Positions 1 to 7,596 of a stretch of DNA of 64,000 bases are shown piece by piece; positions within the stretch are counted from its first letter, which is position 1; each line of letters starts with the position of its first letter. The notes beneath the pieces are model-generated. The model was not told the DNA's origin and made no database searches. It saw nothing but the letters and a program-made list of their open reading frames with translations. The translations under genes were made by a program, and so were the position numbers. The stretch is from an uncultured Mollicutes bacterium (GTDB lineage: Bacteria > Bacillota_I > Bacilli_A > RFN20 > CAG-826): positions 1 to 64,000 of the forward strand of contig UQFY01000002.1 in NCBI GenBank assembly GCA_900540385.1, in the 5' to 3' direction.

Positions 1-51
1 TTCATCTCAATTTTACGGCAATAAAAATAACACTTGTTTTTTCTTATCTAA

Positions 52-93
52 TTTTTTGTCCTTTTTTCTCTAAAGACGTCTATTTATAGGTGA
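52..93 (+). promoter_or_regulatory. Promoter-like block upstream of comEA
   Basis: TTTTTTGTCC at 52-61 is followed after exactly 23 nt by TATAGGTGA at 85-93. The same two blocks with the same 23-nt spacing occur at 26349-26390 just before the C39-peptidase gene, and 13 of the 23 spacer positions also agree, including GTCT at 78-81. No good sigma-A hexamer pair was found here, so this may be a promoter for an alternative sigma factor or an activator site. The function is inferred from only two copies in T-rich DNA. Confidence 0.4.
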
Positions 94-106
94 GGAGGAT
101 AGAAGG

Positions 107-652
107 ATGTTCAAAACTATCATTATCGTTATCGTCATCACTGTGGTTACACTCGTGGCTTTAGCTGTCGTTGATCGCTTTGCCAATGACGTGACCACAC
201 CGAATACGTCCCAAACTTATTCAGAAAAAGACAATGACTCGCTGGAAGTTACTATTTCAGGGGAGGTTAGTCATGAAGGGACGTATCTTTTACCGATGAA
301 TTCAACACTTAGAGATTTAATCGACGGCGCAGGGGGAGTAACTAGTAACGCTGATCAAAAAGCCTTTAATCTTGAATTGGAACTTAAAGATGGCTGGGAT
401 TGCTATATAGCCCCGTTATTTAACAACGGAGACACATGCAGCGTCGATCCTATCGATAAAAAATGCATTAATACCGCTACTGCAGAAGAGCTTAAAAAAC
501 TGAGTTGTTTTTCTTCAACGGTTGCAAACAACATCGTCTCTTATCGAGCGGAAAATGGTTCTTTCCAACGTTTAGAAGAAGTAAGCAACGTTTCAGGAAT
601 TGGCCCCGCAACGTGGGAAAAATGCAAAAACTACATCACGCTCAGGGAATGA
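107..652 (+). CDS. comEA: ComEA-like DNA-binding competence protein
   Basis: Membrane-anchored DNA receptor for transformation. One hydrophobic segment (residues 3-25) anchors the protein, an SLBB-like region (about 46-110) follows, and a helix-hairpin-helix domain fills 121-181. The second hairpin is intact (VSGIGPATW). The first, usually LPGIG, is degenerate here (LSCFSS). Five cysteines (99, 111, 120, 134, 173) lie in the external part and could form disulfides. The start is fixed by a strong Shine-Dalgarno (TGAGGAGG) upstream. Its stop overlaps the comEC start in ATGA. The usual third gene, comEB, is absent between them. Family assignment is firm; activity in DNA uptake is inferred. Confidence 0.88.
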   Translation: MFKTIIIVIVITVVTLVALAVVDRFANDVTTPNTSQTYSEKDNDSLEVTISGEVSHEGTYLLPMNSTLRDLIDGAGGVTSNADQKAFNLELELKDGWDCYIAPLFNNGDTCSVDPIDKKCINTATAEELKKLSCFSSTVANNIVSYRAENGSFQRLEEVSNVSGIGPATWEKCKNYITLRE

Positions 653-2709
653 GCAAAGAAACCTTCCTCGCCTTCGTGCTAATAGGCCTGGTTTTAGGGT
701 GGATCTCCGGCACTCTCCTTTTGACAATTGACATCCTCTTTCCAGGCCTCGTTTTTGTAGTGCTTATATATATCGCCGGAAAAAAGGGTGGGAAATTTCT
801 TCTGATATTTCTCATCCCTTTTGTTTTTTCTCTAGCAATTTCTGGAGTTTTAGCTCTTTTGCCGATTGAAAGGGGATTTAAAAACATTCAAGGAATCATC
901 ATTGAAACAAAAGCCAATTATTTCATAATGAGCAATGGAATTCGAAGGTATTACATTTATGAAAAGACAACCATAAGAGAAGTGGGAGATATTGTTTCAA
1001 TCAAAGGATATGTTTCTGAATTAAGTTTTACTGAATACGAATCGAAGTTTTCTTTTGAAGAATATTTAAGAAAAATGGGTGTTAAGGAACAAATTAACGT
1101 TTCTTCGATCGCGGCTATATTTGAAAGGCCTATAAGATTGAGAAGAAAAGAACTTCTCTTTTTAAACAATTTCGACCCCTTAACAAAAGGGACGATTGAC
1201 CTTTTGTTGTTTGCGAAGAAGGACTATTCAAATGAAACAGTTGCGTTAGCGAATACCATTGGCTGTCTTAATATCCTAAGCGGAAGTGGAATTGTTTATG
1301 CGGGTTTTCTTCGTTTTTGCGATACGATTTGTTCCTATCGTTTTAAGGAAAACCAAACAAAAATAATCGTCTTTATACTTGCCGTTTTTACAATTCCTTT
1401 GTTTCTTGGAAAAATTGGTGCTTACCGTGTTCTCATATTAAAAAGTTTCGACGTATTCTATGTTTTGTCCAAAAAAGAAAGATCGCCATACTTATTTCGT
1501 TTGTCTTTGGCCGGTTTAATTTTGTTTTTCTTGAATCCTTTTCATTCTCTAAATACCGGTTACCTTTTGGGTTTCGGCCTGGCTTTTTATATTTTTTTCA
1601 ACTCTTCTTGTTTTTATTATTTTAAAAATAAACAAAAGAAGTTCTTGAAGTTCCTATCTTTAGAATACTTCCTATTACCGCTTTTTAACATTCGAGGCGA
1701 ATTTAAACTGTTGGCTCCTTTATTTACATTTATTTTCTTGCCTTTTGCTTATTGTTTTTCGTTTTTGTCGTTGCTGTCTTTCTTATCCGTTCCTTATGAA
1801 AGCTTATTAAAGTTCTGTTCATCTTTTCTTAACAAATCTCTTGTTTTTATCGATAAAATAAGCCTTTCCATACCATTAGGCGATTTTCCAAAATGGTGTG
1901 TTTTTCTCTTTTATTTTGCAATCTTCCTGGCTTTATATTTTTATGACTTAGGTTTGACACATTTTTCAAAAATAGGCGCTTTTGTTCAAATTTGTTCTTT
2001 GCTAGTTCCATCTCTTCCTGTTATGGCACCCTACATCCAACAAGTCAGTTTTATTAACGTAGGACAAGGTGACGCCATTTTGATTCGTGATGGCTTAACG
2101 AGCGTTCTTTTGGATTGTGGCGGAGTTTTATCATTTGACTTGGCACAAGAAGTTGACATTCCTTTTTTAAGAAAAGAGAAAATTTATAAGTTGGATTGCT
2201 TAATTGCTTCACATTCTGATTATGACCATATTGGAGCGAAAGATAGCCTCACGTCCAAATTTTCAGTGCAAAAATTCGTTACTTCAAAAGAAGAGTTCCC
2301 TTTAACAATTGGCAATTTAACATTCGTTAATTACAACGTTTATTCTGGAGAGAATGTCAACGAAAAAAGCTTAGTACTTAGCCTAAACTTTATGGGAAAA
2401 ATCTTCCTTTTTACTGGTGATGCGGATAAAAACATCGAAAAACAAATAATTAGAGATAACCCGAACTTAAAGGCAGATATTCTAAAATTAGGTCACCATG
2501 GATCAAAAACATCCTCTTGTAAGGAGTTTTTAGAACAAATTTCCCCTGAAGTTTGTGTCATATCTGTTGGGAAGAATAATAAATATGGGCATCCCGATAA
2601 AGAGGTAATAAAGCGTTTAAATGAGCTAGGACTTAAGTATAGAAGGACGGATGAAGAAGGAACGATTACTTATCGCCGTTATTTTCATCAGCCATTAGGT
2701 GATTTATAG
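649..2709 (+). CDS. comEC: ComEC/Rec2-type DNA uptake channel with metallo-beta-lactamase domain
   Basis: Polytopic membrane protein that conducts single-stranded DNA into the cell during transformation. The order is an N-terminal hydrophobic region, a soluble OB-like stretch, a multi-helix competence domain and a C-terminal metallo-beta-lactamase domain (from about residue 465). The metal motif is H522-x-D524-x-D526-H527, with later TGDADK and LGHHGSK motifs, so the putative nuclease site looks intact. The protein is 686 aa, near the family size. A longer upstream reading frame exists, but the ATG at 649 overlaps the comEA stop (ATGA) and gives the expected N-terminus, implying translational coupling. 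Confidence 0.9.
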   Translation: MSKETFLAFVLIGLVLGWISGTLLLTIDILFPGLVFVVLIYIAGKKGGKFLLIFLIPFVFSLAISGVLALLPIERGFKNIQGIIIETKANYFIMSNGIRRYYIYEKTTIREVGDIVSIKGYVSELSFTEYESKFSFEEYLRKMGVKEQINVSSIAAIFERPIRLRRKELLFLNNFDPLTKGTIDLLLFAKKDYSNETVALANTIGCLNILSGSGIVYAGFLRFCDTICSYRFKENQTKIIVFILAVFTIPLFLGKIGAYRVLILKSFDVFYVLSKKERSPYLFRLSLAGLILFFLNPFHSLNTGYLLGFGLAFYIFFNSSCFYYFKNKQKKFLKFLSLEYFLLPLFNIRGEFKLLAPLFTFIFLPFAYCFSFLSLLSFLSVPYESLLKFCSSFLNKSLVFIDKISLSIPLGDFPKWCVFLFYFAIFLALYFYDLGLTHFSKIGAFVQICSLLVPSLPVMAPYIQQVSFINVGQGDAILIRDGLTSVLLDCGGVLSFDLAQEVDIPFLRKEKIYKLDCLIASHSDYDHIGAKDSLTSKFSVQKFVTSKEEFPLTIGNLTFVNYNVYSGENVNEKSLVLSLNFMGKIFLFTGDADKNIEKQIIRDNPNLKADILKLGHHGSKTSSCKEFLEQISPEVCVISVGKNNKYGHPDKEVIKRLNELGLKYRRTDEEGTITYRRYFHQPLGDL

Positions 2710-2734
2710 ATGAAAAATATTTATAATAATAGAC

Positions 2735-3715
2735 GTGATTACAGTACTTTATTCATCTCAATCAAGAATGCTAAAAGGGCCATTATCTCGCTTGATAAAG
2801 GAAATCCTTCCCGAACATGATGACTTAAATTATGTCGATGTCGATATGTCTTTTGCTAAGATTATCGATTTATCGAACGAATGCCTTTCTTTGCCAATTG
2901 GCTACGATAAAAAGGCGGTTATTGCTGAGAATTTCTTTTATTTAACGAAAACTCGTGAGAAAAAGAAATTATTTAAAGGTGATGATGACGAGCCTTTACT
3001 CGCTTTTTTCCGCAATCCAGATCCATTAATTAATCTTTTCGTTCTTGTTTATTCTGATTCTTTAGATGAAAAATCGATTTATTACAAAGCGTTAGTGGAG
3101 GGCGGGGCTAAATTTTTGCCAGTCGCTTCTTTAGATGCAAGTCAGTGGCATACTTTTATTCCAAAATATTTCGAAAAACATTCGACAAGCATTGAAGAAC
3201 TTGCTGTAAGCGAACTATTAGAAAGAACTGGCGGAGATTATTCGTTATTTATTCAAGAAGCGAATAAACTTCTAGCCTATGCAAATGGCGAACCAATACG
3301 TCTTATTGATGTGCAACAATTGGTTCCAGCACCATTAGAAGACGATATATTCTTACTTTCAAATGCTTTAACAAAAGGGGATAAAAAAACAGCCCTGCAT
3401 ATTTGGAAGGATATGCAAGTAAGAGGCAGTACCAGCAGCGCTATCCCTTTGATGAATATGCTTGCAAATCAGTTCATATTCTTAGACCAAGTGCGTTATC
3501 TCTATCGAAGAGGAATGGAAGCGTATGATATTTCATCGAAACTTAAATGTTCTTTAGGCCGCGTTAAAGCGTGTTTATATAACGTTCGTAAAATGGCTTC
3601 CCCATCTTTGCACCGTGCAATCAATCAACTATACATTTATCAATCCAACGTTTTTCAGGGAAAAATGTCTGATAAATTAGCTTTTGAAATGTTTATTGCT
3701 AATTTTGAGATATGA
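2735..3715 (+). CDS. holA: DNA polymerase III delta subunit
   Basis: Clamp-loader delta subunit that opens the sliding clamp. It is recognised by its place after comEC and before rpsT, its length (326 aa, typical) and its delta-like sequence: an AAA+ N-terminal half without a Walker A motif, then a helical C-terminal collar domain. The start is GTG; no Shine-Dalgarno precedes it. Instead TATAAT at 2722-2727 ends 7 nt before the GTG, so the mRNA may be leaderless. The end overlaps the next gene in ATGA. Confidence 0.85.
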   Translation: MITVLYSSQSRMLKGPLSRLIKEILPEHDDLNYVDVDMSFAKIIDLSNECLSLPIGYDKKAVIAENFFYLTKTREKKKLFKGDDDEPLLAFFRNPDPLINLFVLVYSDSLDEKSIYYKALVEGGAKFLPVASLDASQWHTFIPKYFEKHSTSIEELAVSELLERTGGDYSLFIQEANKLLAYANGEPIRLIDVQQLVPAPLEDDIFLLSNALTKGDKKTALHIWKDMQVRGSTSSAIPLMNMLANQFIFLDQVRYLYRRGMEAYDISSKLKCSLGRVKACLYNVRKMASPSLHRAINQLYIYQSNVFQGKMSDKLAFEMFIANFEI

Positions 3716-4158
3716 AGATTGTTATTATTTCTGATACTCACGGCGACTTTTACGAATTAAAAAGAGTCGCCATGATCGAAAATGGGACAAATATGTTTCT
3801 TCATGCAGGGGACGTCGAAGCTTTTGGCGATGAAAACATCTCTCCTTTTGCTGCCGTTAAAGGGAATTGTGATTATGGTTTCTCGAAATTTCCGAAAGAG
3901 TTTTGGGCGCAAACCCCATATGGCTTGCTTTACATGAGACATTATCCTTATTTTGGAAAAGAAGAGTTGGAGTCCTTTTATCAAAAAGGAGCCAGGATTT
4001 TAGTCCATGGCCACACGCATATTAAAGAAAACAAAATGTATAAAGATATGTTTATTCTTTGTCCTGGGTCCTTAACAAAGCCAAGAGATGGCAGTGCGTC
4101 TTATTTGGTTTTAGACGTTACGGAAAAAGAAGTGAAAGTAATTTTCAAAACTTTATAA
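3712..4158 (+). CDS. YfcE/MJ0936-type metallophosphodiesterase
   Basis: Small calcineurin-like phosphoesterase (148 aa). Metal ligands are visible in order: SDTHGD (D8, H10), HAGDVE, KGNCD and HGHTH. The family hydrolyses phosphodiester model substrates and possibly cyclic nucleotides; the natural substrate is not known. It is translationally coupled to holA (ATGA overlap), and an extended -10-like TGCTAATTT also ends 6 nt before the ATG. It converges on rpsT, with a shared terminator hairpin between them. Confidence 0.85.
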   Translation: MKIVIISDTHGDFYELKRVAMIENGTNMFLHAGDVEAFGDENISPFAAVKGNCDYGFSKFPKEFWAQTPYGLLYMRHYPYFGKEELESFYQKGARILVHGHTHIKENKMYKDMFILCPGSLTKPRDGSASYLVLDVTEKEVKVIFKTL

Positions 4159-4167
4159 ATAAAAGAA

Positions 4168-4189
4168 AAAGGCCCCATGAAGAGCCTTT
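4168..4189. terminator. Bidirectional terminator between phosphodiesterase gene and rpsT
   Basis: The arms AAAGGC (4168-4173) and GCCTTT (4184-4189) form a hairpin. On the minus strand it is followed by TTCTTTT, the normal orientation for ending rpsT transcription. On the plus strand the tract after it is weaker. Confidence 0.6.
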
Positions 4190-4204
4190 AATTTGTACTT
4201 AAAC

Positions 4205-4465
4205 TTATAAAGCAGCAAGTTCACCTTGAAGATGAGCTTTTTTACGATTGGCGGAATTAGTGGAAATGATGCCATCTTGGGAAAGCTTATCAAGAAGAGA
4301 GATAGCTTTGTTGACTTCGACAACAGCAGCTTCTTTATTTTTTGCAGCGATTGCAAGTTCAGCTTTCTTCACTTGTGTGCGGGTTTCGCTCTTACGGGCG
4401 GAATGATGGGCGTTATTTCTTTCGCCAATTTCAATACGTTTGATTTGAGATTTAATGTTTGCCAT
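4205..4465 (-). CDS. rpsT: 30S ribosomal protein S20
   Basis: Basic 86-aa protein starting MANIKSQIKR with the typical S20 pattern of two long helices. It binds 16S rRNA early in 30S assembly. A purine-rich Shine-Dalgarno (AAGGATAA) precedes the ATG. In Bacillus rpsT also sits beside holA and is transcribed against it, as here. A plus-strand frame across this gene is only a shadow. Confidence 0.95.
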   Translation of the reverse strand: MANIKSQIKRIEIGERNNAHHSARKSETRTQVKKAELAIAAKNKEAAVVEVNKAISLLDKLSQDGIISTNSANRKKAHLQGELAAL

Positions 4466-4526
4466 ATTAGTTTATCCTTTTATCTTATGCGTGTACGATT
4501 GTACCTTTAATGTAAAGCCAAAACAA

Positions 4527-6554
4527 CTATTTTTCGTTATTCTTCTTGTTTTCTTCAATCTTTTTCTCGTTATCTAAAATTTCTTTAGTGAATTCTGCAA
4601 TTGTAAGCAGTTTTCCATACTTTTCGGTTGGGATAGAAATTTTAAAAACGCTATTCAGTTCTTGAACCATTGTCACATAGCTCATAGAATCACCGCCTAA
4701 ATCATCAGCCCACGAAGCATTATTTTCGATTTTGTATTCTGGCAAATATAATGTTTTAGAAAAGACTTTACGGACTTTATTTATGACTCTTGTAACATCT
4801 TTGCTGTCATATCCTTCAAAGGAAATTGGCTTTTTGCCAAGTGCTTCCCCATTAAAAGACAAGAAGTTCTCCGGCTTGCTTTCTAATTCTTTTTGCAAAA
4901 CAAAGCGCTTTACTTTCATGTTATTTGCCATAGGCAACGCTTTTTTGTAAATGTAAGCGCAAGAAATACGTTTTTCATTTGGAAGGGTTATATTGATCGA
5001 ATCAATATCATCTTTAATTTTTGGAAGTTCGTCGGTAGAGACGCTGTTTTCTAGATCAACTACAAGAATAATTTTTTCGGTGTTGTTTTCATGTTGTCCA
5101 AAGACGACTAAATTGCGAATGTGTTTAATGTCGCGGAAATAACTTTCAATTTCATCTGGATACACGTTCTCACCATTAGAAGCGATAATAGTGTCTTTTA
5201 TTCTGCCTTTAATGTAATAACTACCAGAGTTGTCTTTAAAAGCAATATCGCCTGTATGGTAATAGCCATTATCCAAAGTTGTCTTTGAACGGACACCATT
5301 AATGATTTCTTCAACGTGTGTGATTTTAGATTTAACGCATAGTTCACCTTCGAATGGGTGCTCTGAGTCCAACGGAATGATTTTGTATTCTACGCCAGCT
5401 AAAGGCTTGCCAATCGAACCGAGGAGCCGTTTTTCAACCTTACTAGATTGTTCAACGCTTGTTACGCCGATCTCTGTCATCCCGTATCCGTTATTCAAAG
5501 GATAAGATAAACCATTAATGATCGAGCAGGTTTTAGGAAGTAAGTAACCGCCTCCGGAAATGCAAAATTGGACTTGTTTACCAAGTACTTTCTTTTGCAT
5601 TATTTTCAAAAAAAGCTTAGAAGAAGAAAAACCAGCTTCTTCCTTGGAAATTTGGTGATTGTTATATGCCAACATTTTTTTGATTAGTTCTTGCGTTGAC
5701 AAATGTTGTTGAGCGGTTGTGCGTTCAAGTTGCTGAGCAATGCCATCCCAAAAAATTGGCACCGAAAAAACGTGCGTGCAAGAGCCTTTTTTAATGGCAT
5801 TAAGAAGATCTGTGGAAGAAGAACTATTCGGATAAACAAGCGTTTTTCCGTAGAAACTATAGAAAAGAAAAACCGCGGCAAATCCGAAGATGTGATGGAA
5901 GGGGATCATAGCTAAAATGCGTATTTCCCCTGGATTCATTAAAGTGTTTCCGTTTGATGGAACATTGGCTACAGAAGCTATTTGATTACATATATTTTCG
6001 CCATTCATCACCATCATTTTGATGTTTCCGGTAGTTCCAGAAGAGCAGAAGATGATTTCATTTGCCCAATTTGCAGCAAAAAACGCGTCTTCATCAGCGT
6101 TTCTTACATTATTTACGCGGAAAGAAGGAATGGAATAAGCATCTTCTTCATTTGCGATGATTGCTTTTGCTTTTGCGTCCTTCAAAAGGTTTTCTGTATT
6201 ATCGTGCTGAAGATTCGCGGCAATTAACAAAACAGGATGTCCAGTCATCAAAATGGCCCAAAACATCAAAGGCCAAATTGGACTGTTTTTGAGTTTTAAT
6301 CCGACCACAGAACCAGCTGGAATCGCAGAAAAAAGGGAAGAAAGTCTTTTTGCTAAAAACCACACGTTATCTTTGTATTTAGAGTATGTATAGGTTCGTT
6401 TTTTATCGTCTTCATCGAAATAAATGCAACATTTTTTATCGGCATGACAAGCGGTGAAATTTTCGTACACGTCTTTTAAAGTCATAGAAGTGTTTAAAAG
6501 AACTTTATATTGGTCAATGAATTTTTGGCAATCTTTTTCGCTGTAATTTGTCAT
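4527..6554 (-). CDS. Adenylate-forming (ANL) ligase fused to an acyl carrier domain
   Basis: 675-aa two-part enzyme. Residues 1 to about 570 form an AMP-binding ligase with the P-loop SSGTTGN (about 170), the GYGMTE motif, the YHTGD hinge region and a C-terminal lysine region (VKRF). Residues about 585-665 form a carrier domain with the phosphopantetheine site GGDSM (Ser 623). Such a protein can activate a carboxylic acid with ATP and load it onto its own carrier arm. The substrate cannot be read from sequence; a fatty acid is the simplest guess. Start with Shine-Dalgarno GAGGTGA. It is divergent from fmt. No other lipid or polyketide genes lie near. Confidence 0.8.
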   Translation of the reverse strand: MTNYSEKDCQKFIDQYKVLLNTSMTLKDVYENFTACHADKKCCIYFDEDDKKRTYTYSKYKDNVWFLAKRLSSLFSAIPAGSVVGLKLKNSPIWPLMFWAILMTGHPVLLIAANLQHDNTENLLKDAKAKAIIANEEDAYSIPSFRVNNVRNADEDAFFAANWANEIIFCSSGTTGNIKMMVMNGENICNQIASVANVPSNGNTLMNPGEIRILAMIPFHHIFGFAAVFLFYSFYGKTLVYPNSSSSTDLLNAIKKGSCTHVFSVPIFWDGIAQQLERTTAQQHLSTQELIKKMLAYNNHQISKEEAGFSSSKLFLKIMQKKVLGKQVQFCISGGGYLLPKTCSIINGLSYPLNNGYGMTEIGVTSVEQSSKVEKRLLGSIGKPLAGVEYKIIPLDSEHPFEGELCVKSKITHVEEIINGVRSKTTLDNGYYHTGDIAFKDNSGSYYIKGRIKDTIIASNGENVYPDEIESYFRDIKHIRNLVVFGQHENNTEKIILVVDLENSVSTDELPKIKDDIDSINITLPNEKRISCAYIYKKALPMANNMKVKRFVLQKELESKPENFLSFNGEALGKKPISFEGYDSKDVTRVINKVRKVFSKTLYLPEYKIENNASWADDLGGDSMSYVTMVQELNSVFKISIPTEKYGKLLTIAEFTKEILDNEKKIEENKKNNEK

Positions 6555-6594
6555 ATGTCACCTCACAAAAACGTATTGTATCATTAAAGAGGAA

Positions 6595-6623
6595 TTGATA
6601 AAAAACTATAATAGTTATAGATA
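6595..6623 (+). promoter_or_regulatory. Probable promoter for fmt
   Basis: TTGATA (6595-6600) and TAGATA (6618-6623) are separated by 17 nt upstream of fmt. A better -10 match, TATAAT, lies at 6607-6612 but has no good -35 partner, so the exact start point is uncertain. Confidence 0.4.
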
Positions 6624-6644
6624 GTTACGAGGAGGAAACGAAGG

Positions 6645-7595
6645 ATGAGACAATATAATCAAAATAAAGACGTTAAAGTTCTATATTTAGGAACTCCTGA
6701 AATTGCGGTAAAACCATTGCTTGGGCTTCTAGAAAACGGCTTTCAAGTCGTAGGCGTGGTGACACAAGAAGATAAAATGAGTGGCAGAGGCCAAGAGAAA
6801 AAAGAAATTCCTCCCGTTAAGAAACTTGCCCTAAAAGCGAATTTACCAGTTTTTCAGCCTCATCGTATACGTAAAGACTTCTCCTTTGCTAAAGAATTGC
6901 AATTTGATGTAATCGTTTGCATGGCCTATGGCCAAATTGTTCCTATGGAATTCATTGATTTGGCTCCTAAAAAAGCGATCAATCTTCACGGCTCGCTTTT
7001 GCCAAAGCTTAGAGGTGCTGCGCCAATTCAACGTGCCATTATGGAGGGCGAGGAAGAAACGGGCATTACTCTTATGGAAATGGCAAAAGAAATGGATGCT
7101 GGAAAAATGTACGATAAACGTTCCATAACCATCGAGAATAATGACAATTATTCCTCCCTTTGCAAAAAACTCGGCGATTTAGCGAAGGAAATGATTGTTC
7201 AAGATCTTTTACCTTATGTTAACGATGAACTTAATGGCGTTCCACAAAACCCTGCTGAAGTTACTTTTGCAAATAAAATTTCCCCTGAAAACGAACATCT
7301 TCCTTTGTCTTTAAGTTCGTTAGAAATGAATCGATACATACGTGGTTTAGCTGATCTCCCTGGCGCTTATGTTGTTTATCGCGAGAAAAAACTCAAAATC
7401 TTTTCTAGCGAAGTGTCAAATCTTTTTAAGGTTGAAGAGGGCGTTTTGAAACCGATCAAAGGAAAACTTTATTTAGGAACCAAAGATGGTGCCCTGCTTT
7501 TGAAAGATGTTCAGTTTGAAGGCAAAAAGAGAATGGATGCTGTTTCCTTTTTAAATGGAGCAAGAATAGCAAAAGACGGCGAAAAAGTGTTCTAA
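6645..7595 (+). CDS. fmt: Methionyl-tRNA formyltransferase
   Basis: Transfers a formyl group from 10-formyl-tetrahydrofolate to Met-tRNA for initiation. The signature INLHGSLLPKLRG with downstream AAPIQ is clear, and the length (316 aa) is normal with an N-terminal catalytic and C-terminal OB-like domain. Shine-Dalgarno GGAGG at 6631-6635. The usual partners def and priA are not adjacent. The next gene starts one base after the stop. Confidence 0.95.
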   Translation: MRQYNQNKDVKVLYLGTPEIAVKPLLGLLENGFQVVGVVTQEDKMSGRGQEKKEIPPVKKLALKANLPVFQPHRIRKDFSFAKELQFDVIVCMAYGQIVPMEFIDLAPKKAINLHGSLLPKLRGAAPIQRAIMEGEEETGITLMEMAKEMDAGKMYDKRSITIENNDNYSSLCKKLGDLAKEMIVQDLLPYVNDELNGVPQNPAEVTFANKISPENEHLPLSLSSLEMNRYIRGLADLPGAYVVYREKKLKIFSSEVSNLFKVEEGVLKPIKGKLYLGTKDGALLLKDVQFEGKKRMDAVSFLNGARIAKDGEKVF

Positions 7596-7596
7596 A

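Noticed and set aside
505..648. Longer upstream start for comEC within comEA
   Set aside because: It runs out of frame through the conserved helix-hairpin-helix of comEA; the ATG at 649 overlaps the comEA stop in ATGA and gives the expected N-terminus.
4226..4510. Plus-strand frame across rpsT
   Set aside because: Shadow of the clearly recognisable S20 gene on the other strand.
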